64,000 bases of DNA from positions 1 to 64,000 of the forward strand of contig JAOIUY010000002.1 in assembly GCA_028223755.1 (NCBI GenBank), read 5' to 3'. Source of the DNA: Pseudomonadales bacterium. GTDB lineage: Bacteria; Pseudomonadota; Gammaproteobacteria; Pseudomonadales; UBA7434. Below, piece by piece: positions 9,736 through 18,531 of the stretch. Position 1 is the first letter of the stretch. The number at the start of each line of letters is the position of its first letter. Both the position numbers and the translations under genes were made by a program. The notes beneath the pieces were generated by a model, which saw only the letters and a list, made by a program, of their open reading frames with translations, was not told the origin of the DNA and made no database searches.

Positions 9736-10872
9736 TTGAAGAACGATTTAAATAATAATGCACGCTTCATCTTTCTAATTAAAACGGTACACATTAAACA
9801 CGTGAGTAAAACCAGACCCGCCAACACCGCAAGCCATGCAAAAAAAATAGTGCCTAGTGCAGCCTTTTCAACGCGCGTGCTTAAATGGTTTGATCAACAT
9901 GGCCGAAAAGATTTACCGTGGCAGCAAAATATCAACGCCTATCGTGTCTGGGTGTCTGAAATCATGTTGCAGCAAACCCAAGTTAAAACCGTTATTCCCT
10001 ATTTTGAAGCCTTTATGCAGCGTTTTCCGACGATTCAATCGCTCGCTAAAGCCAGCCAAGATGATGTGCTGCATCACTGGAGCGGTTTAGGTTATTACTC
10101 GCGGGCGCGCAATCTACATAAAAGCGCGCAGCAAGTTTGTGATATTTATAGCGGCGACTTCCCGCAATCTATAGAACAATTAATTGAGCTACCGGGTATT
10201 GGTCGCTCTACGGCGGGGGCGATTGCTGCCATCGCCTTTGGCGAACACTGCTCAATTCTTGATGGCAATGTGAAGCGCGTATTAGCTAGACACTTTGCCG
10301 TTGAAGGCTGGCCGGGTAAATCAGCGGTGGCCGATCACCTTTGGGGCTATGCAGAAGCTCATACTCCCAAACAGCGGGTGGCCGACTATACACAAGCGAT
10401 GATGGATTTGGGTGCCACACTGTGTACGCGCAGCAAACCCAACTGTCCTGAATGTCCTGTTCAGCAATCTTGCCAAGCACTGGCCAGTAATCAAATCGCT
10501 CTTTACCCTGGCAAGAAGCCTAAAAAGGTCATTCCCGTTAAAACCACCGAGATGCATATTGTGGTGAATACAGAGGGTCATGTCCTTTTGCAAAAGCGAC
10601 CACCTACCGGAATTTGGGCAAGCCTGTGGAGTCTGCCAGAAGGCGAATTACTGCATCAGCAATTACAGCTGGACGAAGGACAGCGCTGGCCAGAAATACG
10701 ACATACCTTTAGTCATTTTCATCTGGATATTACTCCCATACAATACCGCTCAAATTGCGATCATACTCTAATGGAGCCCGATCAATGGCTCTGGTATGAC
10801 CTCAATCAACCCGCTGAAGTAGGCCTAGCAGCACCCGTCAGCAAACTTATCGCTAAGCTAAAGACCTCTTAA
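9736..10872 (+). CDS. mutY: Adenine DNA glycosylase MutY
   Basis: Removes adenine paired with 8-oxoguanine. It has the HhH-GPD glycosylase core with 'DLPWQ' and 'EIMLQQTQV', the catalytic Asp region '[12 protein letters not shown]', the 4Fe-4S loop with spacing C-X6-C-X2-C-X5-C ([17 protein letters not shown]), and a C-terminal NUDIX-like domain that reads 8-oxoG (about 275-378). The start is uncertain: TTG at 9736 has a clear AAAGG 5 nt upstream but gives about 38 extra residues. GTG at 9802 or 9850 would give a start closer to the family. yggX follows on the same strand. Confidence 0.95.
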   Translation: MKNDLNNNARFIFLIKTVHIKHVSKTRPANTASHAKKIVPSAAFSTRVLKWFDQHGRKDLPWQQNINAYRVWVSEIMLQQTQVKTVIPYFEAFMQRFPTIQSLAKASQDDVLHHWSGLGYYSRARNLHKSAQQVCDIYSGDFPQSIEQLIELPGIGRSTAGAIAAIAFGEHCSILDGNVKRVLARHFAVEGWPGKSAVADHLWGYAEAHTPKQRVADYTQAMMDLGATLCTRSKPNCPECPVQQSCQALASNQIALYPGKKPKKVIPVKTTEMHIVVNTEGHVLLQKRPPTGIWASLWSLPEGELLHQQLQLDEGQRWPEIRHTFSHFHLDITPIQYRSNCDHTLMEPDQWLWYDLNQPAEVGLAAPVSKLIAKLKTS

Positions 10873-10944
10873 AATAGACCTAACAGAATAGTTAGTGCTT
10901 ACTAATTTTAATGGTTAGATAGCAAATTAACTCAAGGATTTAAA

Positions 10945-11220
10945 ATGACTCGTACCGTTTTATGTCGCAAGTACCAACGTGAAATGCCTGGCCTTGATGC
11001 GCCGCCGTACCCTGGGCCTAAAGGGGAAGAAATTTTTACCCATGTCTCACGTCAAGCTTGGGAAGAATGGCAAAAGCACCAGACCATGCTGATTAATGAA
11101 AAGCATTTAAATATGCGTGATATGGAATCACGACGGTTTCTACAAGCCGAAATGGAAAAGTTTCTATCAGGCGAGGCGTTTGAACAGGCTGAAGGTTATG
11201 TGCCGCCTGAGCAGAGTTAA
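10945..11220 (+). CDS. yggX: Probable Fe(2+)-trafficking protein YggX
   Basis: Small cytoplasmic protein linked to iron handling and protection of Fe-S clusters from oxidation. The 91-aa product begins '[18 protein letters not shown]', with the single conserved Cys7 and the motifs '[22 protein letters not shown]' and 'RRFLQ.EMEKFL'. AAGGAT lies just before the ATG. The mutY-yggX pairing is conserved in gammaproteobacteria and fits, since MutY carries an Fe-S cluster. Confidence 0.96.
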   Translation: MTRTVLCRKYQREMPGLDAPPYPGPKGEEIFTHVSRQAWEEWQKHQTMLINEKHLNMRDMESRRFLQAEMEKFLSGEAFEQAEGYVPPEQS

Positions 11221-11392
11221 TGCAAAGCAAAATAGCTGTTTAAATAAGAACTTAGGTTAAAGCACCAATTTGGTGCTTAATCAAAATTGCTATTAATGAC
11301 TCCTTGACTATGCTGAAGTCTGCGGGTTTAATACGCCCTCTTTTTTTGCCGCCCTCGGTTCACTTCTAGAGCCAGCGTCAACCTCAAGATAC

Positions 11393-11468
11393 GCCCAGAT
11401 AGCTCAGTTGGTAGAGCAGGGGATTGAAAATCCCCGTGTCCGTGGTTCGATTCCGCGTCTGGGCACCA
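11393..11468 (+). tRNA. tRNA-Phe (GAA)
   Basis: A complete 76-nt cloverleaf including encoded CCA. The acceptor stem GCCCAGA pairs with TCTGGGC, the D-arm is 'GCTC..TTGGTAGAGC', the anticodon stem GGGGA/TCCCC holds the loop TTGAAAA with anticodon GAA, and the T-arm contains 'GGTTCGATTCC'. Its 3' end is repeated 4.39 kb downstream, so the gene looks like an integration site. Confidence 0.97.
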
Positions 11469-11502
11469 TTCACTTAAGATTCCTTAAGCTAACCTATTGA
11501 TA
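11455..11502 (+). repeat. Direct repeat copy 1 (attL-like), tRNA-Phe 3' end
   Basis: These 48 bases cover the last 14 nt of tRNA-Phe and 34 nt beyond. They match 15843-15890 at 44 of 48 positions (mismatches at 11470, 11480, 11494 and 11495), with the first 15 bases identical. Repeats of a tRNA 3' end are the usual mark of integrase-mediated insertion. No integrase gene is present between the copies. Confidence 0.8.
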
Positions 11503-11681
11503 CGCAAGCATTCCTTCAGGATTTGAGTGTTTGGGTAGACAGCGACGTAGAAAAATCCTTACCATCTTCTTATAAGTTTACAGTTAAGAAAGCTGTGAGC
11601 CCTTAAATAATAATTTTAATCTCGCTGCCTTGCGCGATCTTGGTGCGGAATAGCATCTAATCAAACGAATATTATTAGTTT

Positions 11682-12836
11682 ATGAATCAAGTGATATTTA
11701 ATACCCATGACGTGATTCTCGTGACAACGGCTTTTTTATGCTGTTTCTTTTCTATAGTCGTTGTGGCAAGTAAAAAATTTAAACCCATAAGCGCTTACCT
11801 TTTTGCCGCTTTTCTTATCTCGCAAGCGTCGATAGCCATGCATGAAGCAATCTTGTATGGCGCGCAATTCCGTTTAGTGGCACTGAGTTTTTCTTCCAAT
11901 TTATTTTTTGTTGGCGGCGGTGCGTTTTGCCTAGATGGTCCTTTACTTTATTTTTATGTTCGATCGCTTATTTATAGTGACTTTCGCTTTACTAAAGCGG
12001 ACCTATGGCATCTAGTACCTGTTGTGATTTATTTCACTCATATGCTGAGCGCTTTTTATGTTCAAGATGATGTATTTAAGCAGGAGGTGGTACAGTATTT
12101 TCGCAACGATCTTATTCGGCACTACCTGCCACTTGATACAATGATTAAAGCTTTGCGGTTTGGCTACGTCATTTGCGGTTTGTATTTAATTAGCAAATAT
12201 CGTGACCAATTGAAAGAAGTCTATTCGGATATTGCGGCCATTGATTTGTCGTGGCTCCAACTGCTGGTGACAAGCTTTTTGCTAACTATGTTTGCTGAGC
12301 TGTTACTGGCGGCGATTAAAATAGTTAGCCTATTTTATTTGGTTAAAATTGATTTATTAATATTTATCGGCTTGTCTAGCTATTACGCTAAGTTTGTATT
12401 AATCAACTTATTGCTATTTTTTAGCGCTGCGAATGTTTCGGCCCTTAAGCGTATTCGACAAAAACCAGCTGAGTTAACTGAGAAATTAGATGCTATTAAT
12501 CTTGAATATGTTGAGCGGATTGAGTCTTTTATGGGTGAATATAAACCCTTCTTGGCAGCAAATATAACCCTTGAGTCGCTGTCTGAGCAGCTTGATGTGC
12601 CGTCCAGAGAGCTATCCGCGTCGTTGAATCGACATTTTAAGATGAATTTCTATGAATTCATTAACAACTATCGCATTAAAGAAGCTAAATTATTATTAAA
12701 ATCAGATGCTCACCGCGAAAAAACCATCACTGAAATTTTTACCGCAGTGGGTTTTAACAGTAAATCCGTTTTTAATACTTTCTTTAGAAAGACCGAAGGC
12801 ATGACACCTTCAGAATTTCGTAAAGTGAATCTTTAA
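11682..12836 (+). CDS. Membrane-embedded AraC-family transcriptional regulator
   Basis: The 384-aa protein has two parts. Residues about 5-255 form roughly seven hydrophobic helices (for example 'VILVTTAFLCCFFSIVVVAS' near the start). The C-terminal 100 residues form an AraC-type double helix-turn-helix ('LESLSEQLDVPSRELSASLN', then 'ITEIFTAVGFNSKSVFNTFFRKTEGMTPSEFR'). Such 7TM-AraC proteins are thought to sense an external signal directly at the membrane. It lies just upstream of a GH3 glucosidase gene, the likely target. Both lie between the tRNA-Phe repeats. The ligand is unknown. Confidence 0.87.
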   Translation: MNQVIFNTHDVILVTTAFLCCFFSIVVVASKKFKPISAYLFAAFLISQASIAMHEAILYGAQFRLVALSFSSNLFFVGGGAFCLDGPLLYFYVRSLIYSDFRFTKADLWHLVPVVIYFTHMLSAFYVQDDVFKQEVVQYFRNDLIRHYLPLDTMIKALRFGYVICGLYLISKYRDQLKEVYSDIAAIDLSWLQLLVTSFLLTMFAELLLAAIKIVSLFYLVKIDLLIFIGLSSYYAKFVLINLLLFFSAANVSALKRIRQKPAELTEKLDAINLEYVERIESFMGEYKPFLAANITLESLSEQLDVPSRELSASLNRHFKMNFYEFINNYRIKEAKLLLKSDAHREKTITEIFTAVGFNSKSVFNTFFRKTEGMTPSEFRKVNL

Positions 12837-12911
12837 ACGACATCTAACGCTTAATTCCTCCATAATCGTCCAAGCAATAGCCGCAGACACCTTGTTTACT
12901 CTAATTAAAGG

Positions 12912-12933
12912 GTTCGAGTTCCTCTACTCGAAC
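12912..12933. promoter_or_regulatory. Inverted repeat between regulator and GH3 gene
   Basis: Perfect 8-bp arms GTTCGAGT/ACTCGAAC around a 6-nt loop, about 75 nt after the AraC-type gene and 77 nt before the GH3 start. There is no T-run on the plus strand, so an operator or mRNA hairpin is at least as likely as a terminator. Confidence 0.4.
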
Positions 12934-13009
12934 GAATGTTATCAATTTAATTGGTATATTCAGCTGATATTAGCAAGTCAGTATTAAAATAATTGAAGGG
13001 AAAGCATTA

Positions 13010-15442
13010 ATGTATCAGATGAAATACTATGTTTGTCGCTCGTTGAGAGCCGCTACTTTATTTTTTAGTTTTTATTTATTACTTAATCTATTGGTTGCTT
13101 GTGGCGGGTCAGGTAGTACTGTAGCTCCAATAACCGATGACAGTAACGACGTGGATGAAGGCTTTATCTGGCCTGAAGTGAGAAGTGCTGTAAACGATGA
13201 TGTTGATATTGATATTGCAATTATACTCGACAGTATGACTCTCGAAGAAAAAGTTGGTCAGATGGTGATGCCTGAAATTAAGTCCATATCTGCCGACGAG
13301 GTCAGAGATTATCACTTAGGTGCGATTCTCAATGGTGGTGGTTCATGGCCTAACAGAAATAAAAATTCCTCTGTGGCCGATTGGGTCAGTCTTGCCGATG
13401 ATTATTATCTTGCCAGTATTGATACCACAGGTGGTCGAACGGCTGTGCCGGTGCTGTGGGGAACCGATGCAGTTCATGGACATAATAATGTTAAAGGCGC
13501 AACTATTTTTCCTCATAACATTGGTTTAGGTGCAGCGAACAATCCAGGTCTAATGCGGCAAATAGGAGAGGCCACTGCGCTTGAAGTAGCTGTCACGGGT
13601 ATTGATTGGGTATTTGCTCCAACATTGGCTGTCGTTCGTAACGATCGCTGGGGTAGAACGTATGAAGGTTACTCGGAAGATCCTGAAATTGTTAAGGCTT
13701 ATGCTGGTGAAATTGTTGCAGGCTTACAAGGTGATGGCTTTAGTGGCGAGTTGTTTAACGACGCTCATGTTCTGGCAACGGCAAAACACTTTATTGGTGA
13801 TGGTGGAACAGACGATGGAGATGATCAGGGCAATACGATTGTAACCGAGCAAGAATTGCATGATATTCACGCGCAAGGCTATTTTTCTGCGTTAGATGCT
13901 GGTGCGCAAACAGTGATGGCATCTTATAGCAGCTGGAATGGTTCAAAGCTGCATGGTGACGAATATCTGCTGACCACAGTACTAAAAGAGAAAATGGGTT
14001 TTGATGGTTTTGTTCTAGGTGACTGGAACGGTCATGCGCAAGTACCGGATTGCTCGAACGATAGTTGTGCGAAGTCATTTAATGCGGGCGTAGATATGAT
14101 GATGGTGCCTGATGATTGGCGGGCATTTATAGAGAATACTCTCTCTCAGGTTAGGGATGGGATAATTCCTATGGAGAGAGTAGATGATGCAGTAACCCGT
14201 ATTTTGCGAGTAAAAATGCGTACGGGAGCATTTGATGCCAATAAGCCGTCTGACCGAACTTATGCCAATAATACCTCCTTGATTGCTTCGGCTGAACATA
14301 AAGCTTTGGCTCGTCAAGCGGTCCGTGAATCGTTGGTTCTGTTAAAAAATAAAAATGCAATCCTGCCATTAAACCCAGCTAGCAAGATTCTTGTGGCTGG
14401 AGCTTCGGCAGATAATATAGCCCGTCAGTGCGGCGGGTGGACCGTGACTTGGCAAGGAAGCGGATTAAGCAATAATGATTTTCCGCAAGCGACTTCAATT
14501 TTAAGCGGCATCGAGTCTGCAGTTAATGCTGCGGGTGGAACTGTAGAATACAATGTGTCCGGACTTTTCAACCAGACTTTGCCGCCAGATGTTGCGATCG
14601 TAGTGTTTGGCGAAGCGCCTTATGCAGAGTACAGCGGTGACTTAACTAATTTAGAGTACCAGAGTGGCGTTAAGTCAGATCTCGAATTATTGAACCGCTT
14701 AAAGGCACAAAATATTCCGGTGGTGTCGGTATTCCTATCTGGGCGCCCACTTTGGGTAAACAAAGAACTTAATGCCTCAAATGCTTTTGTTGCTGCATGG
14801 TTACCCGGTAGTGAGGGAGCAGGAATAGCAGATCTGTTATTTACGGATGTGTCTGGTGCAATTAATTATGATTTTAGCGGTAAGCTATCTTTTTCATGGC
14901 CTGAGCAAGCGGATCAGCAATTACTCAATCGTAACGACGATATATACCTGCCATTATTCTCTTATGGCTTTGGTCTTAGTTATCAAGATGTTGATACCTT
15001 GGGTGATAATTTGGATGAAACTAGAAAAGAGATTGTACTCGGTGGCATTGTTTCTGTGCCTGGGATAATTGAGGCCGAAAATTTCACTGCAATGAATGGT
15101 ATAGGTGTTGAGCTAACTTCTGATGAGGGCGAAGGTGAAAATATTGGTTTTATTGATGCTGGTGATTGGTGGGAGTACACCTTAGATATTAACAGTGCTG
15201 GTAGTTACAATATTGAATATCGTTTGGCGAGTTACTCGGGCAGTGCCGGTTTTAACTTATTGTTAGATGGTGTTCAAATCGCGAGTCAGACAGTTACTGA
15301 GACAGGAAGCTGGCAATCATGGGTAACTATTGCAGGAGAGGAGATTCTTGATTTACCTGCGGGCGAGCATACTCTGCGAGTGAATGCAGTAGGTGGAGGC
15401 TTTAATTTCAACTGGATTAAGTTAGAACTGACAGGAAACTGA
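13010..15442 (+). CDS. GH3 family beta-glucosidase lipoprotein with C-terminal CBM6
   Basis: An 810-aa secreted lipoprotein: signal segment with lipobox 'LLVAC' followed by GGSGS, the GH3 N-terminal barrel ('GTDAVHGHNNVKGATIFPHNIGLGA', nucleophile Asp in 'GFVLGDWNG'), the GH3 C-terminal domain (about 440-660), and a CBM6-like module (about 682-808, 'IEAENF', 'GWWEYTL'-type 'AGDWWEYTLDI', 'FNWIKLEL'). The layout resembles exo-1,3/1,4-beta-glucanases of marine bacteria acting on laminarin or mixed-linkage glucans; the exact substrate is inferred. SD AAGGGAAA precedes the ATG. Probably controlled by the adjacent membrane AraC regulator. Confidence 0.92.
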   Translation: MYQMKYYVCRSLRAATLFFSFYLLLNLLVACGGSGSTVAPITDDSNDVDEGFIWPEVRSAVNDDVDIDIAIILDSMTLEEKVGQMVMPEIKSISADEVRDYHLGAILNGGGSWPNRNKNSSVADWVSLADDYYLASIDTTGGRTAVPVLWGTDAVHGHNNVKGATIFPHNIGLGAANNPGLMRQIGEATALEVAVTGIDWVFAPTLAVVRNDRWGRTYEGYSEDPEIVKAYAGEIVAGLQGDGFSGELFNDAHVLATAKHFIGDGGTDDGDDQGNTIVTEQELHDIHAQGYFSALDAGAQTVMASYSSWNGSKLHGDEYLLTTVLKEKMGFDGFVLGDWNGHAQVPDCSNDSCAKSFNAGVDMMMVPDDWRAFIENTLSQVRDGIIPMERVDDAVTRILRVKMRTGAFDANKPSDRTYANNTSLIASAEHKALARQAVRESLVLLKNKNAILPLNPASKILVAGASADNIARQCGGWTVTWQGSGLSNNDFPQATSILSGIESAVNAAGGTVEYNVSGLFNQTLPPDVAIVVFGEAPYAEYSGDLTNLEYQSGVKSDLELLNRLKAQNIPVVSVFLSGRPLWVNKELNASNAFVAAWLPGSEGAGIADLLFTDVSGAINYDFSGKLSFSWPEQADQQLLNRNDDIYLPLFSYGFGLSYQDVDTLGDNLDETRKEIVLGGIVSVPGIIEAENFTAMNGIGVELTSDEGEGENIGFIDAGDWWEYTLDINSAGSYNIEYRLASYSGSAGFNLLLDGVQIASQTVTETGSWQSWVTIAGEEILDLPAGEHTLRVNAVGGGFNFNWIKLELTGN

Positions 15443-15690
15443 TCGCATAGCTTGAAGCCTTTATGAAACTGATACTGGGGTCAGATGAGAGTTTCTACAC
15501 AAGGTCTGTCAATGCTGGGCTTAGGTGCGGTTAGGTTGAGGAAGAAATAATTAAAATCTTTAAAGAAGAGCCGTAGCTAGTCTGCGACTTTTTTATATCT
15601 ACTCAAACCCTCCCTCATTACCAATAACAGGTTCCACCCCATCCACTCACAAAAATCTCAACCCTCTTTAACACTCTACCAACACCTAAA

Positions 15691-15707
15691 GTACCCCCAT
15701 GTACCCC
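15691..15707 (+). repeat. Paired GTACCCC motifs, possible integrase arm sites
   Basis: GTACCCC occurs at 15691 and again at 15701, exactly one helical turn apart, inside a C-rich tract and 135 bp from the att-like repeat. Spaced short repeats next to an attachment site are typical of tyrosine-integrase arm-type binding sites. No integrase gene remains, so the role is inferred. Confidence 0.35.
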
Positions 15708-15842
15708 TTCATCATCCTAAAGAATCTTAGTAGACAATAGCGTAGACACTTTGTGCCTCTTGACGGGGAGTTTGAGAAAGGTAAAGTATTGATATTGCTT
15801 GCGTGTAGGTAAGCTTTGGTGCCTTTAGTAGGAATGTTCACT

Positions 15843-15890
15843 GCGTCTGGGCACCATACACTTAAGAGTCCTTAAGCTAACAGATTGATA
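15843..15890 (+). repeat. Direct repeat copy 2 (attR-like) of tRNA-Phe 3' end
   Basis: Begins GCGTCTGGGCACCAT, identical to the 3' end of the tRNA at 11455, and matches 44 of 48 bases overall. There is no 5' tRNA half upstream, so it is not a second tRNA gene. It marks the right end of the 4.39 kb AraC-GH3 cassette, or an old insertion boundary. Confidence 0.8.
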
Positions 15891-16091
15891 TTTCTAGATT
15901 ATTCAATATTTGAGAGATTTGAGGGCAGAGTAACTATTTTAAATGCCTGCTAAGCATTAAAGTTCAAAGGTTCTCCTATTAGGAAGGAAGTACAAAACCA
16001 AGCCGTTAACCGCTAAGTTTCGATTCTTCCCCTATAGAGATACAAGCCATCGGCAATTCAAAAAATTGTATTTTTCATTCAAAAAACACGA

Positions 16092-17225
16092 TTAGCTCTT
16101 TTGAAGTTTTATTAAATTGTTATTTAAAGTCTTAAGCTTCAGAACTCTTCTTCCGGGACGTGTCATGAATACCCCTATAAAAGTAAAAAGAATAGACATA
16201 ATAGTAAGTATAATAGCGCCAGTTATATTCTCTTTAACCAGCCAATAGGGATCAGAAATAGCTGCGATCACAAAAAACAATGGGAATAGTAATATCAGGC
16301 TGCCCAGGCCTAGCATTAAATAAAAACCTAATCGTTTAGCCTTAGAAATATCCTTGTACTTAGAAAGATTTTTGATGTCGCTTTTTAATTTTTCAACTTC
16401 AAATTTGATTTCTTTTTCTTTTTCGATTTTTAATTTTTCTAACCTAGCATCAATTTCTTTTATTTGAATTTCAAGAGATCTTTCTACTTTAAGAAGCTTG
16501 ACCTTTCTAACTGAGTTACTCTCACATTCAATTTCATGATGAATGTCTGCTTTCACTTTGTGTGAGTCTTCTTGGATCTTTATAGATTCAATATAACCTT
16601 CAACATCAGTATGAAATTTATCAGTTTTCGTAAAAATATTATAAAGTTGCTTTGGCGTATCCACTGTTATGAAAAGGACTATATTTACAATAAGATAAGC
16701 TAAATCAATAAAAGTAGGTATAAAGGCAATAATGACTCTTAAGATAAAACGCGTTATACGAAAACTTAAAGTCAGTAGATTAAAGACAAAAGAAAAGATA
16801 TATGGAATAAGCGTTAAAAGAGTGAAGAAAAAAGCTGGGCCAGCTGCTTTTTTTCCTCTCAGTTGAATTCCTGCGAACTTAAATGAAGATCTATAAGGAT
16901 GAGTAAAATTATATGTACCGTACTCACTTTTAGAAGACACTGAAAAACCAGACTTTGAGAGATTAAGATTTAATAATTGATTTTTAGTTGACCACCTACC
17001 TCTTACGACGGTATTACCACCTTGAAAACCAAGCGTTAACCCTTTAAAGGTTTTAGATGCCCTCATACCATACTTAGTACTAAAAGTCAGACCTCTCAAT
17101 GGATGATAAGCAGCATTTACTCCGCCAGTTCTCGAAGCTCTAACTCGAATTTTTGAGTCATCTGAATGCGCCTTAAGTTCTGCGCGCTTTAAAGGCTTAC
17201 CAGAAAATATTTTAAGCAATTTCAT
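16092..17225 (-). CDS. DUF4236-like membrane protein with coiled coil
   Basis: A 377-aa protein of unknown function. Residues about 80-127 contain 'LNLNLSKSGFSVSSKSEYGTYNF', which resembles the DUF4236 motif (LNLSKSG..S...G.YN). Then come a hydrophobic stretch (about 130-200), a charged coiled coil rich in Lys/Glu (about 225-300) and two more membrane helices near 303-330 and 335-358. It is the most downstream gene of the accessory block on the minus strand, 171 bp after the 46-aa ORF. It is AT-rich like its neighbours. It could be a membrane component of the same system; nothing proves this. Confidence 0.6.
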   Translation of the reverse strand: MKLLKIFSGKPLKRAELKAHSDDSKIRVRASRTGGVNAAYHPLRGLTFSTKYGMRASKTFKGLTLGFQGGNTVVRGRWSTKNQLLNLNLSKSGFSVSSKSEYGTYNFTHPYRSSFKFAGIQLRGKKAAGPAFFFTLLTLIPYIFSFVFNLLTLSFRITRFILRVIIAFIPTFIDLAYLIVNIVLFITVDTPKQLYNIFTKTDKFHTDVEGYIESIKIQEDSHKVKADIHHEIECESNSVRKVKLLKVERSLEIQIKEIDARLEKLKIEKEKEIKFEVEKLKSDIKNLSKYKDISKAKRLGFYLMLGLGSLILLFPLFFVIAAISDPYWLVKENITGAIILTIMSILFTFIGVFMTRPGRRVLKLKTLNNNLIKLQKS

Positions 17226-17396
17226 TTCGAATCCATCAATGATATTGTATGTTTATTAGTATCAATCTATATTGTTGAATTTTACACCAATTAACTTTAA
17301 GCGCACGAGCCTAATGTTAATAGTTAGAAACATTAATAAATTTAACGATAAATAAAATAATTATTTTACTCGAAAGGATAAAAATGAAAAAAGATA

Positions 17397-17537
17397 TTAA
17401 AAAAACAAAACAGCAAGTATAAACTCTGTACTTTGTGAAACTACTTGAATTGATCTAATAATACTCACAGCGGATAAAATAATAAAAAGAAAAAGTAGAA
17501 GGTTACTTAACGAAATAAAGTTATTGATATTTTCCAT
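17397..17537 (-). CDS. Short hydrophobic peptide, 46 aa
   Basis: A small ORF starting at ATG 17537 with a strong Shine-Dalgarno, GGAGAG, 6 nt upstream. The product begins MENINNFISLSNLLLFLFII, has one clear membrane helix (about 10-27) and a second hydrophobic tail (FILAVLFF) ending at the stop. It lies in the 389-bp gap between the endonuclease gene and the DUF4236-like gene, on the same strand. It might be a toxin-like or regulatory membrane peptide of the accessory block. No homologue recognised; it may be spurious, but the ribosome site is unusually good. Confidence 0.45.
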   Translation of the reverse strand: MENINNFISLSNLLLFLFIILSAVSIIRSIQVVSQSTEFILAVLFF

Positions 17538-17614
17538 ATGTTGCTCTCCAATAAAAATTTGACTTAGTCATATACAACTGGTGGCCAATACCACCTATAA
17601 GCAGCACAACCTTT

Positions 17615-18499
17615 CTATTGATATCTCTTTAAGTCTAAAACATTATTTATTCTTTTAAAATAATGGTAAACCTCATCTGTTTTGGAAAAATCTGGCCTGA
17701 AAACACCATAAAATTTATATACAGTCTGACCAAAAATATTTTTTTGATGTGCAAATACTATACGATCAAATTCATTTCTTGATGGTATTGGATGTGGCTT
17801 TTTATCTTTTCTAAACTGGCATATTGAATTTGTTTTTTCATCATAACTATTTACCCAATCAGAATTCGCATATAGCTTTGGGAACCAAACCATTTCACGA
17901 AATGGTTTGTTTTTCCATACCGCCCTTTGATAATGTCCTTTTTTGTAACCGAATAATCGCAATACGTCTCTGTGACTTAATAAAGCGACATTGTCATTTA
18001 CACTTATTTTTTGTTCTTTTATGTAAGTTTCAGGCAGAAATTTTTTTTCATAATCCCATACAATTTTGTATCCTTGCCTAATCAGAGTTTGTTTTTTGCT
18101 TCTTATATACTTAATTAAATCATCTATTTCTTTATTGATTACTTCAAGGTCTTTATCTGCTGTGCCTTTTTCTTTGTCGATAAAAACTGAAATCCTTCTG
18201 CACTCCCAGTTCGTTGCCTCCAATATTTCAGCATCTCTTTTTATATCTGAAGGCTTGTGATGATCACTACTATGTTGACCCTCATCAACCTCTAGATAAA
18301 GTTTTAATGAAGGGAAAGCTAAATCTGCTAAATAGTATTCTTTATTTTGAGGAGGGTTAATATATTGCTGACAGACATACTCTATATCTGAGTCGTTTAA
18401 TAAATGAATCACCCTTGTGATGACATATAACTCCCATCGTTTGCAAGCGATCTTCTGAAAATTTCTTGTCACGTAAGTTTGCTTAGAAAATGATGCCAT
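17615..18499 (-). CDS. Predicted AbaSI/PvuRts1I-type modification-dependent endonuclease
   Basis: The 294-aa protein has two parts. The N-terminal half has a Vsr/PD-(D/E)XK-like nuclease pattern: Asp59 in 'LADLAFP', 'LEVDEGQH' (Glu70-His76), then 'KRDAEIL...NWECRRI' (88-103). The C-terminal half (about 165-290) carries 'LFGYKKGHYQRA', 'WFPKLYANSDWVN', 'RIVFAH' and 'VYKFYGVF', which I recognise as the SRA-like reader domain of AbaSI/PvuRts1I. Enzymes of this family cut DNA near 5-hydroxymethyl- or glucosyl-hydroxymethylcytosine, as found in T-even phages. It is third in an operon, 32 bp after the AAA+ gene. No methylase is nearby, which fits a type IV restriction enzyme. Confidence 0.75.
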   Translation of the reverse strand: MASFSKQTYVTRNFQKIACKRWELYVITRVIHLLNDSDIEYVCQQYINPPQNKEYYLADLAFPSLKLYLEVDEGQHSSDHHKPSDIKRDAEILEATNWECRRISVFIDKEKGTADKDLEVINKEIDDLIKYIRSKKQTLIRQGYKIVWDYEKKFLPETYIKEQKISVNDNVALLSHRDVLRLFGYKKGHYQRAVWKNKPFREMVWFPKLYANSDWVNSYDEKTNSICQFRKDKKPHPIPSRNEFDRIVFAHQKNIFGQTVYKFYGVFRPDFSKTDEVYHYFKRINNVLDLKRYQ

Positions 18500-18531
18500 T
18501 TTTTTGTCCTAATTATTTTTCTTCACCCCTA

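Larger units (their letters stand above)
15443..16091. other. Gene-poor junction between GH3 cassette and accessory block
   Basis: About 650 bases without a convincing ORF. It holds the sequence CTGGGGTCAGATGAGA (15475-15490), which recalls motifs near REP-type or transposase remnants. It also has a C-rich stretch with two GTACCCC repeats 10 bp apart (15691 and 15701) and the second copy of the tRNA-Phe 3' repeat (15843-15890). This looks like the scarred end of an integrated element. Confidence 0.5.

Noticed and set aside
15843..15890. A second tRNA-Phe gene
   Set aside because: Only the last 14 nt of the tRNA are present; the D-arm, anticodon and T-arm are missing upstream.
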